From Streptomyces longisporoflavus (GTDB lineage Bacteria > Actinomycetota > Actinomycetes > Streptomycetales > Streptomycetaceae): DNA of 64,000 nucleotides. Shown here piece by piece: positions 36,627 through 43,899 of this stretch (the first letter of the stretch is position 1; each line of letters begins with the position of its first letter). The notes beneath the pieces are model-generated. The model had not been told where the DNA came from and did no database searches. It saw only the letters and a list, made by a program, of their open reading frames with translations. Made by a program: the position numbers and the translations under genes. Location: positions 208,602 to 272,601 of the forward strand of contig NZ_BMTR01000014.1 in the NCBI RefSeq assembly GCF_014649775.1. Reading direction: 5' to 3'.

Positions 36627-36702
36627 GAGGCATCCGCTCAGGATGCATCCGGTCAAGGGAGGCGGAGCAGGAATCCGTCCGGCGGCCGGTTAAGTTCCCT
36701 GC

Positions 36703-37134
36703 ATGGCCATCGACCCGCACCACCCGACGCCCGCCTACCTCAGCTTCTGGCGCGAGCGGCATCTGTGCACGCTGACGACACCCCGCCCCGACGGCACCCC
36801 GCACGTCGTCCCGGTCTGCGTGACGTACGACCCGGAGGCGGGCGTGGCTCGCGTGCTCGCGAGCAGGTCGAGCGCGAAGGTCAGGAACGTCCTCGCGGCG
36901 ACAGAGGCGCACGGAAGCGGCGGGGCACGGGTGGCGGTCTGCCAGGTCGACGGGGCGCGCTGGGCGACGCTGGAGGGCATCGCGCGCGTACGCACGGAGC
37001 CGGCGGAGGTCGCGGAGGGCGAGCGGCGCTACGAGGAGCGGTACGGGAAGCCGCCGAGGGTGAATCCGAACCGGGCGGTCATCGAGATCTCGCTGACGCG
37101 GGCGATGGGGGCGCGGGTACTGAAGGAGGCCTAG
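36703..37134 (+). CDS. PPOX-class (pyridoxamine oxidase/F420 type) small flavin-fold protein
   Basis: 143 residues forming one split-barrel domain: HLCTLTTPRPDGTPHVVPVCVTYDPE, ASRSSAKVRNVLA and WATLEGIARVRTEPAEV. Members bind F420, FMN or haem and reduce small molecules; the cofactor cannot be decided by eye. TAAGTT at 36691-36696, six bases before the ATG, suggests a leaderless message. It is divergent from clpB across about 180 bases that include the HAIR site. Confidence 0.85.
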   Translation: MAIDPHHPTPAYLSFWRERHLCTLTTPRPDGTPHVVPVCVTYDPEAGVARVLASRSSAKVRNVLAATEAHGSGGARVAVCQVDGARWATLEGIARVRTEPAEVAEGERRYEERYGKPPRVNPNRAVIEISLTRAMGARVLKEA

Positions 37135-37152
37135 CGCCTCGCCGGGGGCCCG

Positions 37153-37212
37153 GCACGCACGGACCCCGCACGCACGGACCCCGCACGCACGGACCCCGCA
37201 CGCACGGACCCC
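37153..37212. repeat. Four exact 15-bp tandem repeats
   Basis: GCACGCACGGACCCC is repeated four times without change, followed by a partial fifth copy (GCACACAC). It lies between the PPOX stop and the hairpin at 37224. Exact copies imply recent slippage; copy number may vary between strains. Confidence 0.9.
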
Positions 37213-37223
37213 GCACACACCAC

Positions 37224-37261
37224 AGCGGCGCCACCGTGTTCAGGTCCACGGTGGCGCCGCT
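37224..37261. terminator. Strong bidirectional hairpin
   Basis: AGCGGCGCCACCGTG and CACGGTGGCGCCGCT form a perfect 15-bp stem with an eight-base loop, between the convergent PPOX and Rieske-like genes. Confidence 0.9.
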
Positions 37262-37305
37262 GCTGGGGGAAGCACCTGCGCGATGTACAACGACGGGGGA
37301 TCGCG

Positions 37306-37680
37306 TCAGGCGCTGCGGGGGGTGGCTGTGATGGCTCTTGTAGTGCTTGAGGTGCTGGAACTCTTTTCCTGCTGCTCACCGGGCCTGCCGGGGTCACCGA
37401 CAAGCTGGTGGTCACGACGGTCGAGATTGACGAAGACCATCCCGTACCGGATGGCACACCGCACGGGCTGCGGGGCGCCTCGCGGTTTCCGGAGGCACCG
37501 GTAGGCCCGGATCTCCTCCTCTTCGTCACGGGTGACGATCACCGGTTCGCCGAGAAGCGTGACCATCAACGAGTCGCCTGCGTGGGGTATCGCGGTGGCG
37601 AGATCGATGAAGTGCCAACCAGAGCGGTAGGCGGTGGCCATTTCCCGTCGGAAGGTGCGGTCGTCGGGCGGGGTGCTCAT
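37306..37680 (-). CDS. Rieske-like protein lacking the Fe-S ligands
   Basis: 124 residues. Residues 17-55 resemble the start of a ring-hydroxylase Rieske domain (SGWHFIDLATAIPHAGDSLM, VTLLGEPVIVTRDEEEEIRAY) and residues 66-78 resemble the strand that follows it (IRYGMVFVNLD). The intervening CxH and CxxH cluster loops, normally about 50 residues, are replaced by a short RCLRKPRGAPQPVRC linker, so a 2Fe-2S cluster is not expected. The C-terminus is a Ser/Thr-rich tail. The ATG at 37678-37680 overlaps the upstream peptide stop (ATGA), with GGGAG seven bases ahead. Either a decayed gene or a fold reused for binding. Confidence 0.65.
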   Translation of the reverse strand: MSTPPDDRTFRREMATAYRSGWHFIDLATAIPHAGDSLMVTLLGEPVIVTRDEEEEIRAYRCLRKPRGAPQPVRCAIRYGMVFVNLDRRDHQLVGDPGRPGEQQEKSSSTSSTTRAITATPRSA

Positions 37681-37853
37681 GCGCCTGCTCCCGCCGGGGC
37701 GACGTGCCAGCCCAGGTCCGTGGACGGAGCTGAAACGGAACTGGTGGTCGACGGCTCGCTGTGCCACCCGAGATCGAGAGTGCCCAGCACGCCCAACGTC
37801 AGCCCTGCGGAGAAGGTGGTGACAAGCACCGAGCGAAGCATGCGCTTAAACAT
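37677..37853 (-). CDS. 58-residue exported peptide with duplicated DLGWH motif
   Basis: Basic start (MFKRMLRS), then a hydrophobic stretch at residues 9-26 (VLVTTFSAGLTLGVLGTL), then DLGWH at 27-31, a Ser/Thr/Pro spacer, and DLGWH again at 46-50, ending VAPAGAGA. The layout is that of a secreted or membrane-tethered small peptide, possibly a precursor. GAGGA precedes the ATG at 37851-37853. Its stop codon overlaps the start of the Rieske-like gene, so the two are translated together. I know no named family for it. Confidence 0.65.
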   Translation of the reverse strand: MFKRMLRSVLVTTFSAGLTLGVLGTLDLGWHSEPSTTSSVSAPSTDLGWHVAPAGAGA

Positions 37854-37984
37854 GGTCGGCTTCGTCCTCACTTGGTAGGTTCCTCTCCCCCGGCTCAACA
37901 AGACGATGTCTCAATCGAGCACGTCAAAGCCACAGGGTGGATGCATCATGTTCCTGCACGTTCAGGACCCTGGGGGGTGGAGAT

Positions 37985-38968
37985 ATGCTTACAACAGGTG
38001 CGAAACCGACACATCCTCACCCTGCCGTCCCACTTTGTGGTGAGGGGTCGAGGTTGTACGCGAGTGCGCTCAGCAGTGGCCGCCTGGCGCGGGTCGAGGC
38101 CGAGAACGCTCCCTGCCTACTCGAATCCGCTCTACTCCACCCGGATCCGGACGACGCGAACTGGTTGCGGCCCGTTTCTCCGTCCGCGGCACTCGCCCAG
38201 CGCCTCCACCCCATCGAGCAGGAGATCAGGGACCGGCGGAATCTGGCCGTGCAACTGGCCGATCTTTTCGAGCCATTCATGGCCATCACCGCACGTGAGG
38301 AACCGGCTACCCACGCGATAACCGTCCTGGAGGGCGAGGCCCGCATCAACGCGGCCATCGAGCGCGCGACGGCGGAATGCCGTACGGAAGTGCTCACCGT
38401 CCAGCCCGGCGGCGGGCGCAGCGAGAAGACCCTCAACGTAGCCCTGAAGCGCGGGCAGACCATCCTCGACCGCGGCGTCTCCATGCGCACCATCTACCAG
38501 CACACCATGCGGCACAGCCAGGGCACTCTCGCCTACGCGGCGCGCATGGCGCAGGACAACGTGGAGATACGGACCCTCGAAGAGGTCATCGACCGGATGA
38601 TGATCTTCGACCGTGCCGTCGCGCTCATCCCCGCCCGCGCCGACCGCGACGTCGCCCTGGAGCTCCGCCACCCCGCCCTGGTCGAGTACCTCGCCAAGGT
38701 CTTCGAGCAGCAGTGGCAGTCGGCGACCCCGCTGCTCGACGAAGTCCCGTACCCTCCCCCGACCGACGGCATCACCGGCGTGCAGCGCTCCATCGCCAAG
38801 CTGCTCATCGAGGGCCACGTGGACGAGGCCATCGCCCGCCGCCTCGGCATGAACGTCCGCACCTGTCGTGCCCACATCGCCAAGATCGCCGCGGCTCTGG
38901 GCAGCGGCAGCCGCGCTCAACTCGGCTACCTGATCGCCCAGTCCGGAATCCTGGACAAGGGTCACTGA
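37985..38968 (+). CDS. LuxR-HTH regulator, first of three tandem paralogues
   Basis: 327 residues. An N-terminal winged-helix-like region (LYASALSSGRL, LLHPDPDDANWLRPVSPS), a central alpha/beta domain resembling the TrmB-type phospholipase D fold without catalytic His-Lys-Asp (TEVLTVQPGG, MRTIYQHTMRHS, IFDRAVALIPARAD, ALVEYLAKVFEQQW), and a C-terminal LuxR helix-turn-helix (EAIARRLGMNVRTCRAHIAKI). GGGGGGTGGAG lies just before the ATG at 37985; a longer frame from 37937 is possible. It is divergent from the DLGWH peptide gene, 131 bases away. Confidence 0.8.
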   Translation: MLTTGAKPTHPHPAVPLCGEGSRLYASALSSGRLARVEAENAPCLLESALLHPDPDDANWLRPVSPSAALAQRLHPIEQEIRDRRNLAVQLADLFEPFMAITAREEPATHAITVLEGEARINAAIERATAECRTEVLTVQPGGGRSEKTLNVALKRGQTILDRGVSMRTIYQHTMRHSQGTLAYAARMAQDNVEIRTLEEVIDRMMIFDRAVALIPARADRDVALELRHPALVEYLAKVFEQQWQSATPLLDEVPYPPPTDGITGVQRSIAKLLIEGHVDEAIARRLGMNVRTCRAHIAKIAAALGSGSRAQLGYLIAQSGILDKGH

Positions 38969-38994
38969 AACTCGGTCGGGGGAGCGAGCGGAAC

Positions 38995-39969
38995 ATGACG
39001 TTGCCATCCCACGCGCACGGAGCCGACGACCTGTGCACGGCGGGCACCACCCTGTACGAACGGGCTCTGGCCGAGGGGCGCGTGCGCAGCGAGGCCGCTG
39101 AGGCGGCGCCCTGCCTGACCCGCTACGGGCTCCTGCGGGCCGACGCCGATGACCCCGCGTGGCTGCGGCCCACCGCGCCCGCGGTCGCGCTTCCCCGGCT
39201 GCTCGAAACCGTCGGGCACCGCATCGCGCGGCACCGGAGCCGCGCGGCGAGCCTGGCCACGACGTTCGAGTCGCTCATGGCTCTCGCACCCCGCCATGCC
39301 GCCCCCGCGGGGCCCGCCGCCATCACCGTCCTCAACGGACTGCCCGTCATCCAGAAAGCGGTGGCACAGGCGCTGGCCGACACCAGCAAGGAGCTCCTTT
39401 CGATCCAGCCCGGCGGCTTCCGGCCTCCCGAGGTACTCGCCAAATCGCTGTCCGACGCGAAAGGCGCCCTCTCCCGAGGGGGCCGCATGCGCACGCTGTA
39501 CCAGCACACCTCACGCCACTCGCTCTCCGTGTTCGGCTACCACGACCAGCTCCAGGGCGACACCGAGGTCCGTACGCTCGACGAAGTCACCGACCGCCTC
39601 TTCGTCTTCGACCGCGTGGTCGCCTTCATTCCGGCGAGCAAGGATCGCAGCGTCGCCCTGGAGATCCGCCTGCCCGCGCTCGTCGAGCACCTCGCCGCCG
39701 CCTTCGAGTGCCTCTGGAGCCTGGCAACGCCGATGTATCCGCACGCGGAGGAACTGCCGTCGAGCAACGGCATCACGGCCCGCCAGCAAGCCATCGCGCA
39801 CCTCCTGGTGGACGGCCTCACGGACTCGGAGATCGCCCTGCGGCTCGGCATGAACGTCCGCACGGCCCGCGTGCACATCGCCAAGCTCTCCGCCGTCCTC
39901 GGCAGCAGCAGCCGGGCCCAGCTCGGTTACCTCATAGGCCGGTCGGGCATCCTGAGGCGCCAGAACTGA
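38995..39969 (+). CDS. LuxR-HTH regulator, second of three tandem paralogues
   Basis: 324 residues with the same three-part layout as the gene upstream: HGADDLCTAGTTLYERAL and LRPTAPAVALPRLL at the N-terminus, central KELLSIQPGGFRP, MRTLYQHTSRHS and VFDRVVAFIPAS, and the helix-turn-helix DSEIALRLGMNVRTARVHIAKL. GGGGGAG precedes the ATG at 38995. It begins 26 bases after the first paralogue's stop, so the three are probably one operon. A duplication is clear from shared motifs in the same order. Confidence 0.82.
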   Translation: MTLPSHAHGADDLCTAGTTLYERALAEGRVRSEAAEAAPCLTRYGLLRADADDPAWLRPTAPAVALPRLLETVGHRIARHRSRAASLATTFESLMALAPRHAAPAGPAAITVLNGLPVIQKAVAQALADTSKELLSIQPGGFRPPEVLAKSLSDAKGALSRGGRMRTLYQHTSRHSLSVFGYHDQLQGDTEVRTLDEVTDRLFVFDRVVAFIPASKDRSVALEIRLPALVEHLAAAFECLWSLATPMYPHAEELPSSNGITARQQAIAHLLVDGLTDSEIALRLGMNVRTARVHIAKLSAVLGSSSRAQLGYLIGRSGILRRQN

Positions 39970-39988
39970 CAGCCGGAGGGACGACGAG

Positions 39989-40987
39989 ATGGCCGGACAG
40001 CACATCGCCCACGGCGCCGACACACTCTGCGAAGCGGGCGCGACCGTCTACGAGAGCGCCCTGCTCCACGGCCGCATCCCCCGCCGCGACGCCGACCGGG
40101 CCCCCTGCCTGATCGACCACGGGCTTCTGCACCCCGACATCGACGACATGAGGTGGCTGCGCCCCACCGCGCCCGCGGTCGCCCTGCCGCGGCTCCTGGA
40201 CGGGATCGAGAAGGCCATCGCCGGGGAACGCGACCACGAGGCGCGGCTGACCAAGGCCTTCGAGCCGTTCCGGGCTCTGGGCGGCCACCGGGCGCCGCAC
40301 TCCGACAGCCCCGGGATCACCGTCCTGGACGGCCTTCCCCGTATCACCGACGCCCTCACCCGCGCGATGGCCGACGCCACGGAGGAGATCCTGACGGTAC
40401 GACCGGGCAGCAGCCGGTCACCCGAACTCCCCGCCACCTCACCGGCCGCCCAGCAGGCCATGCTGTCCCGGGGCTGCCGCCTGCGCGCCCTCTGCCGGCA
40501 CCCGGCACGCCACCCCCTGCCCGACCCCGCCCGCTACGAGCAGCTCGACGGCGACATCGAGGTCCGCGCCCTCGACGACGTCAGCGAGCACCTGGTCATC
40601 CTGGACCGCACGGTGGCGTTCATCCCCGCCCACCGCACCGACGCCCTGGCACTCGAACTCCGCAACCCCGCCGTGGTCGACTTCCTCGTGACGACGTTCG
40701 AACGCTTGTGGCGCCTGGCCACGCCGCTCTACCCGGGCGCCGCACACCACCTGCCGGAAGACGGCGTCACCCCCCGCCAACGCGCCATCGCCACCCTCCT
40801 CACCGAGGGCCTGACCGACGCCGACATCGCCGACCGCCTCGGCATGAACATCCGCACCGCCCGCGTCCACATAGCCGCCCTGGCGGAAGCCCTCGGCAGC
40901 GAAAGCCGGGCCCAACTCGGCTATCTGATAGGGCAGTCAGGAATCCTGGAATCAAACGCGCCAGAAACCGGCGACAGCGGCCACTGA
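39989..40987 (+). CDS. LuxR-HTH regulator, third of three tandem paralogues
   Basis: 332 residues. The N-terminus (HGADTLCEAGATVYESAL, LRPTAPAVALPRLL) is closest to the second paralogue. In the central domain the YQHTxRHS motif of its siblings has become CRHPARHPLP, suggesting a changed ligand site, while ILDRTVAFIPAHR and the helix-turn-helix DADIADRLGMNIRTARVHIAAL are kept. GGAGG lies upstream of the ATG at 39989, 19 bases after the second gene's stop. Confidence 0.82.
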   Translation: MAGQHIAHGADTLCEAGATVYESALLHGRIPRRDADRAPCLIDHGLLHPDIDDMRWLRPTAPAVALPRLLDGIEKAIAGERDHEARLTKAFEPFRALGGHRAPHSDSPGITVLDGLPRITDALTRAMADATEEILTVRPGSSRSPELPATSPAAQQAMLSRGCRLRALCRHPARHPLPDPARYEQLDGDIEVRALDDVSEHLVILDRTVAFIPAHRTDALALELRNPAVVDFLVTTFERLWRLATPLYPGAAHHLPEDGVTPRQRAIATLLTEGLTDADIADRLGMNIRTARVHIAALAEALGSESRAQLGYLIGQSGILESNAPETGDSGH

Positions 40988-41087
40988 TTCCAGCCACGGG
41001 TCTGCGACGACGCCCTGCTCCTCGGAGTCATGGCGACCGCGGCGACTCCCTGGCGGAGGCGGGCCTTCCTCCGCAGGGCCACGTCTC

Positions 41088-41747
41088 CTACCCGCGCCGC
41101 GCCCCCGTGATCGCCTCACCGATCGTGAACCCCTTGGCGGGCCCCTCGGGGATGGCGACCTCGGTTCCGTACGGGACCCGGTGGACGCCCACCCAGTCCG
41201 CCTTCTCCGGCTGCGGCTCGGTCAGGACGGTGACGGTGCCTTCGCCGTCGTGGTCATCGATGATCACGTAGACGGGGATACCCGCACGCGCGTACTCGCG
41301 GCGCTTCCGCGCCAGGTCACGCCTGCGGCATTCATGGCCCGGCGAGACGACCTCGACGACGACACTCACCCCAGAAGCCTTGATGCCGACCCCTTCGTCG
41401 TCGGTATGAGGCTCCAGCTCCTTGGGAGCAACGAGGCAGTCCGGGATCCACGTCTTCCGGCCATGGACCACATTCACGTCGTTGTAGGGCGCGTACGGAC
41501 TCTCGGCAAGGGCCAACGCCATCGCATCCCGCAATCGGTTGACGATCTGCGCATGGGCGATACGACCAGTGGGCGACACCTCGACGGCTCCCTCGATGAT
41601 CTCAGCGCGGTAGCCCTCGGGGAGTTCCATGGCCTTCCATGCCTGCCACAGCACCTCGTCCCGTTCAGACAACCCGGTGTCGTGTGCGACGGCCTCGGTC
41701 CTGGTGTCAGACATGGTCTCGGGCCTCTCAGCAGCAAGAGCGGTCAT
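41088..41747 (-). CDS. Uma2 (DUF820) family restriction-endonuclease-like protein
   Basis: 219 residues. The PD-(D/E)XK-like fold shows IIEGAVEVSPTGRIAHAQIVNRL, the Asp in TWIPDCLVAPKEL, and SVVVEVVSPGHECRRRDLARKRREYARAG with catalytic Glu and Lys-equivalent region. Streptomyces genomes carry many Uma2 genes of unknown role, often beside XRE/DUF397 modules as here. GGAGG precedes the ATG at 41745-41747. No partner toxin or methylase is present. Confidence 0.87.
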   Translation of the reverse strand: MTALAAERPETMSDTRTEAVAHDTGLSERDEVLWQAWKAMELPEGYRAEIIEGAVEVSPTGRIAHAQIVNRLRDAMALALAESPYAPYNDVNVVHGRKTWIPDCLVAPKELEPHTDDEGVGIKASGVSVVVEVVSPGHECRRRDLARKRREYARAGIPVYVIIDDHDGEGTVTVLTEPQPEKADWVGVHRVPYGTEVAIPEGPAKGFTIGEAITGARRG

Positions 41748-41851
41748 GGGACGCACCTCCTTTCCAGTGTGGGCTTGGCGTCCTTGCGGCACAAGCAACG
41801 CGATCACGGTAGGTACGTTCATGGGGCCGACCAGGGGAAAGGGCGTTCTGC

Positions 41852-42322
41852 TCACCCGATGCGGTGAGGACGAAACGGTCCTCCGGTCCCGGCCTCCCCC
41901 AGCTCGAACCACACCCCCTTCGCGTACCGCCCCGCCCTGTCCTCCGCGACGCCCCACGTGTCGGCCAGTTCCGCGACCAGGGCCAGCCCTCGCCCCCAGC
42001 AGGCGGCCACCCCGGCGGCGGGGTGCGCCACCACGGGCGGGTCCTGGCTCTCGTCGAAGACGGTCACCCGTAGGCGGGTGCGGGTCAGGAAGATGCGGAC
42101 CATCGCTGAGCCCTTGGTGTGCAGGTGCACATTCGTGATGAGTTCCGAGGTACAGAGGGTCGCCGCCATGACCAGGGGCTCTCTGTCCAAGGTGCGCAGG
42201 ACGGTGCGTACGAAGTCCCGGCCGACTTTGGGGGCGGTCGAGTCCCCCGGCGTGAACAGGCTGTAGTCGTAGACCAGTTGGGCGTACCGGTGGGCGGCGG
42301 TGCGAGGGCGGTCTGCGGGCAT
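41852..42322 (-). CDS. Anti-sigma-factor-like ATP-binding protein (HATPase_c_2)
   Basis: 156 residues, a stand-alone GHKL ATPase: LCTSELITNVHLHTKGSAMVR carries the N box, VFDESQDPP the G1-like motif and GRGLALVAELADTWGV the G2 lid. Proteins of this type (RsbW/SpoIIAB-like) accompany XRE and DUF397 genes throughout Streptomyces and have been linked to development. GGGAG lies eight bases before the ATG at 42320-42322. It is divergent from the XRE gene. Confidence 0.87.
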   Translation of the reverse strand: MPADRPRTAAHRYAQLVYDYSLFTPGDSTAPKVGRDFVRTVLRTLDREPLVMAATLCTSELITNVHLHTKGSAMVRIFLTRTRLRVTVFDESQDPPVVAHPAAGVAACWGRGLALVAELADTWGVAEDRAGRYAKGVWFELGEAGTGGPFRPHRIG

Positions 42323-42478
42323 GACGGTTGCTCCCGTCGGGAGGGGTGGGGGAGGTGGTTCGCGCCCCTTGCCGGGCGATGGCGTTGCCCACGTGCGCTT
42401 GAGCGGCGCGGTGGGTGCCTTTCGGCTTGTGGGCAGGGGTAGTTGGTCAGCTCCACTGAGTAACAGGTGCCACACTCA

Positions 42479-42514
42479 GAGTAGGATCGCCGGGCGTTAA
42501 TTGACAACCTACTC
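42479..42514. promoter_or_regulatory. Inverted repeat around the XRE promoter
   Basis: GAGTAGG (42479-42485) and CCTACTC (42508-42514) flank TTGACA at 42501-42506, a strong -35 candidate for the rightward XRE gene. A dimeric repressor, perhaps the XRE protein itself, could bind here and control both divergent genes. Confidence 0.5.
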
Positions 42515-42580
42515 GGAGCTTTTAATGGACCAACTCCTCTGTTCGAGGCAGACTTTGGAAACGCCAACAAGGAGACAGCC

Positions 42581-43462
42581 GTGGGACTGCGCACCATCAT
42601 CAGCGAACGCCAGCGGCGGCTCGGCGCCGAGCTCAAACAGCTGCGCGAACAGGCAGGATTCAGTGCTGGTGAGGCTGCCGAGCAGGTCGGCATGGGCAGA
42701 GGCCAGTTGAGTCAGATCGAAACCGCGAAGACGACCATCCTGACGGAGCGGCTCCGCGAACTCACTGCGGTGTACGGCTGCACAGACAAGGCTTACATTG
42801 ACGCCCTGGTGGAGATGTCCGAGTCCACGGGTAAAGGCTGGTGGAGCGCCTACAGGAAACGCATGCGGCAGGTCTCGCTCAACTTGGCGGAACTGGAAGC
42901 CAACGCCGTCAAGCTGCGGACGCACCAGTCACTGTTCATTCCCGGTTTGTTCCAGACACCTGAGTACGCGCAAGCCATCTTCGCCAGCCCCAAGCTGGGC
43001 TTCGAGAGCATCGAGGGCGCTCTGGACTTCCGGATGGAGCGGCAGCACATCCTCACCCGCGAGGCCCCGCCTACCGTCCACGCCGTAATCCACGAAGCTG
43101 CCCTGCACATGCGGTTCGGCGGCACCGAGGTAGTCCGTGCGCAGCTACTGAGGCTCATCGAGCTGGCTCGCCTGCCCAACGTGACCATCCAGGTCTACCC
43201 GTTCAGCGCGCAGGCGTACGGGGCCTTGAGCGGCAACTTCGTGTACGTCGCCCCCAAGGTGCCGCAGTTGTCCACTGTCATCTTGGAGCAAGCCACCGGC
43301 CCTCACTACGTCGGTGATCGCGACCAACTGGCCCTGTACAGGTCGCTGTTTGAGCGGCTGGCTGAGAACGCCCTCGCCCCCATCGACCTATCGTTGGCCC
43401 CCGAAGCACACTCAGTGAAGAACTCACTGGGCCTCATCCAACACCTGCTCTACACCCTTTAG
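42581..43462 (+). CDS. XRE family regulator with DUF5753 domain
   Basis: 293 residues. N-terminal lambda-repressor-like helix-turn-helix (LGAELKQLREQAGFSAGEAAEQ, MGRGQLSQIETAK) and a DUF5753 domain from about residue 100 (LNLAELEANAVKLRTHQSLFIPG, LFQTPEYAQAI, ERQHILTREAPPTVHAVIHEAAL). This is the WhiJ-like class that works with small DUF397 proteins in Streptomyces development. AAGGAG lies six bases before the GTG at 42581. The DUF397 gene begins nine bases after its stop. Confidence 0.92.
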   Translation: MGLRTIISERQRRLGAELKQLREQAGFSAGEAAEQVGMGRGQLSQIETAKTTILTERLRELTAVYGCTDKAYIDALVEMSESTGKGWWSAYRKRMRQVSLNLAELEANAVKLRTHQSLFIPGLFQTPEYAQAIFASPKLGFESIEGALDFRMERQHILTREAPPTVHAVIHEAALHMRFGGTEVVRAQLLRLIELARLPNVTIQVYPFSAQAYGALSGNFVYVAPKVPQLSTVILEQATGPHYVGDRDQLALYRSLFERLAENALAPIDLSLAPEAHSVKNSLGLIQHLLYTL

Positions 43463-43471
43463 GAGGCCACG

Positions 43472-43672
43472 GTGCCTGAGCTGCATTGGCAGAAGTCGTC
43501 GTTCAGCGGGGGCCCCGAGGGCGAGTGCCTCTACATAGCCACCGCCCCCGACGGCACCATCCGCCTCCGCGAGAGCGACGCCCCGGACGCAGTCCTGACG
43601 ACCACCCCCGGCCCCCTCGCCGCCCTCCTGGAGTCCCTCTCCACGACAGGCCGTTCGCGGGTACGGGGGTAA
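43472..43672 (+). CDS. DUF397 protein, copy 1
   Basis: 66 residues, a complete DUF397 domain (WQKSSFSGGPEGECLYIA, DGTIRLRESDAP, PLAALLESL). GGAGG is five bases before the GTG at 43472. DUF397 proteins are thought to pair with or antagonise the upstream XRE regulator. From the CLYIA segment onward it is almost identical to the next gene. Confidence 0.9.
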   Translation: MPELHWQKSSFSGGPEGECLYIATAPDGTIRLRESDAPDAVLTTTPGPLAALLESLSTTGRSRVRG

Positions 43673-43693
43673 TTCCCACTCCAGGAGCCACAA

Positions 43694-43894
43694 ATGCCCA
43701 GCCTGAACTGGCAGAAGTCCTCATACAGCGGCGGCCCGGAGAGTAACTGCCTCTACATAGCCACCGCCCCCGACGGCACCATCCGCCTCCGCGAGAGCGA
43801 CGCCCCGGACACAGTCCTGACGACCACCCCCGGCCCCCTCGCCGCCCTCCTGGAGACCCTCTCCACTACGGGCCGTTCGCGCGTACGTGGGTAA
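43694..43894 (+). CDS. DUF397 protein, copy 2
   Basis: 66 residues, a tandem duplicate of the gene 21 bases upstream. Protein differences are concentrated in the first 18 residues (SLNWQKSSYSGGPESN); the remainder differs at two sites and the DNA is nearly identical, so recent duplication or gene conversion is likely. AGGAG precedes the ATG at 43694. It ends five bases from the convergent gene. Confidence 0.9.
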   Translation: MPSLNWQKSSYSGGPESNCLYIATAPDGTIRLRESDAPDTVLTTTPGPLAALLETLSTTGRSRVRG

Positions 43895-43899
43895 TACCT

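Noticed and set aside
41088..43894. Uma2 plus XRE/DUF397 as a restriction or defence island
   Set aside because: These genes are common, scattered Streptomyces families; no methylase, toxin or nuclease partner is present.
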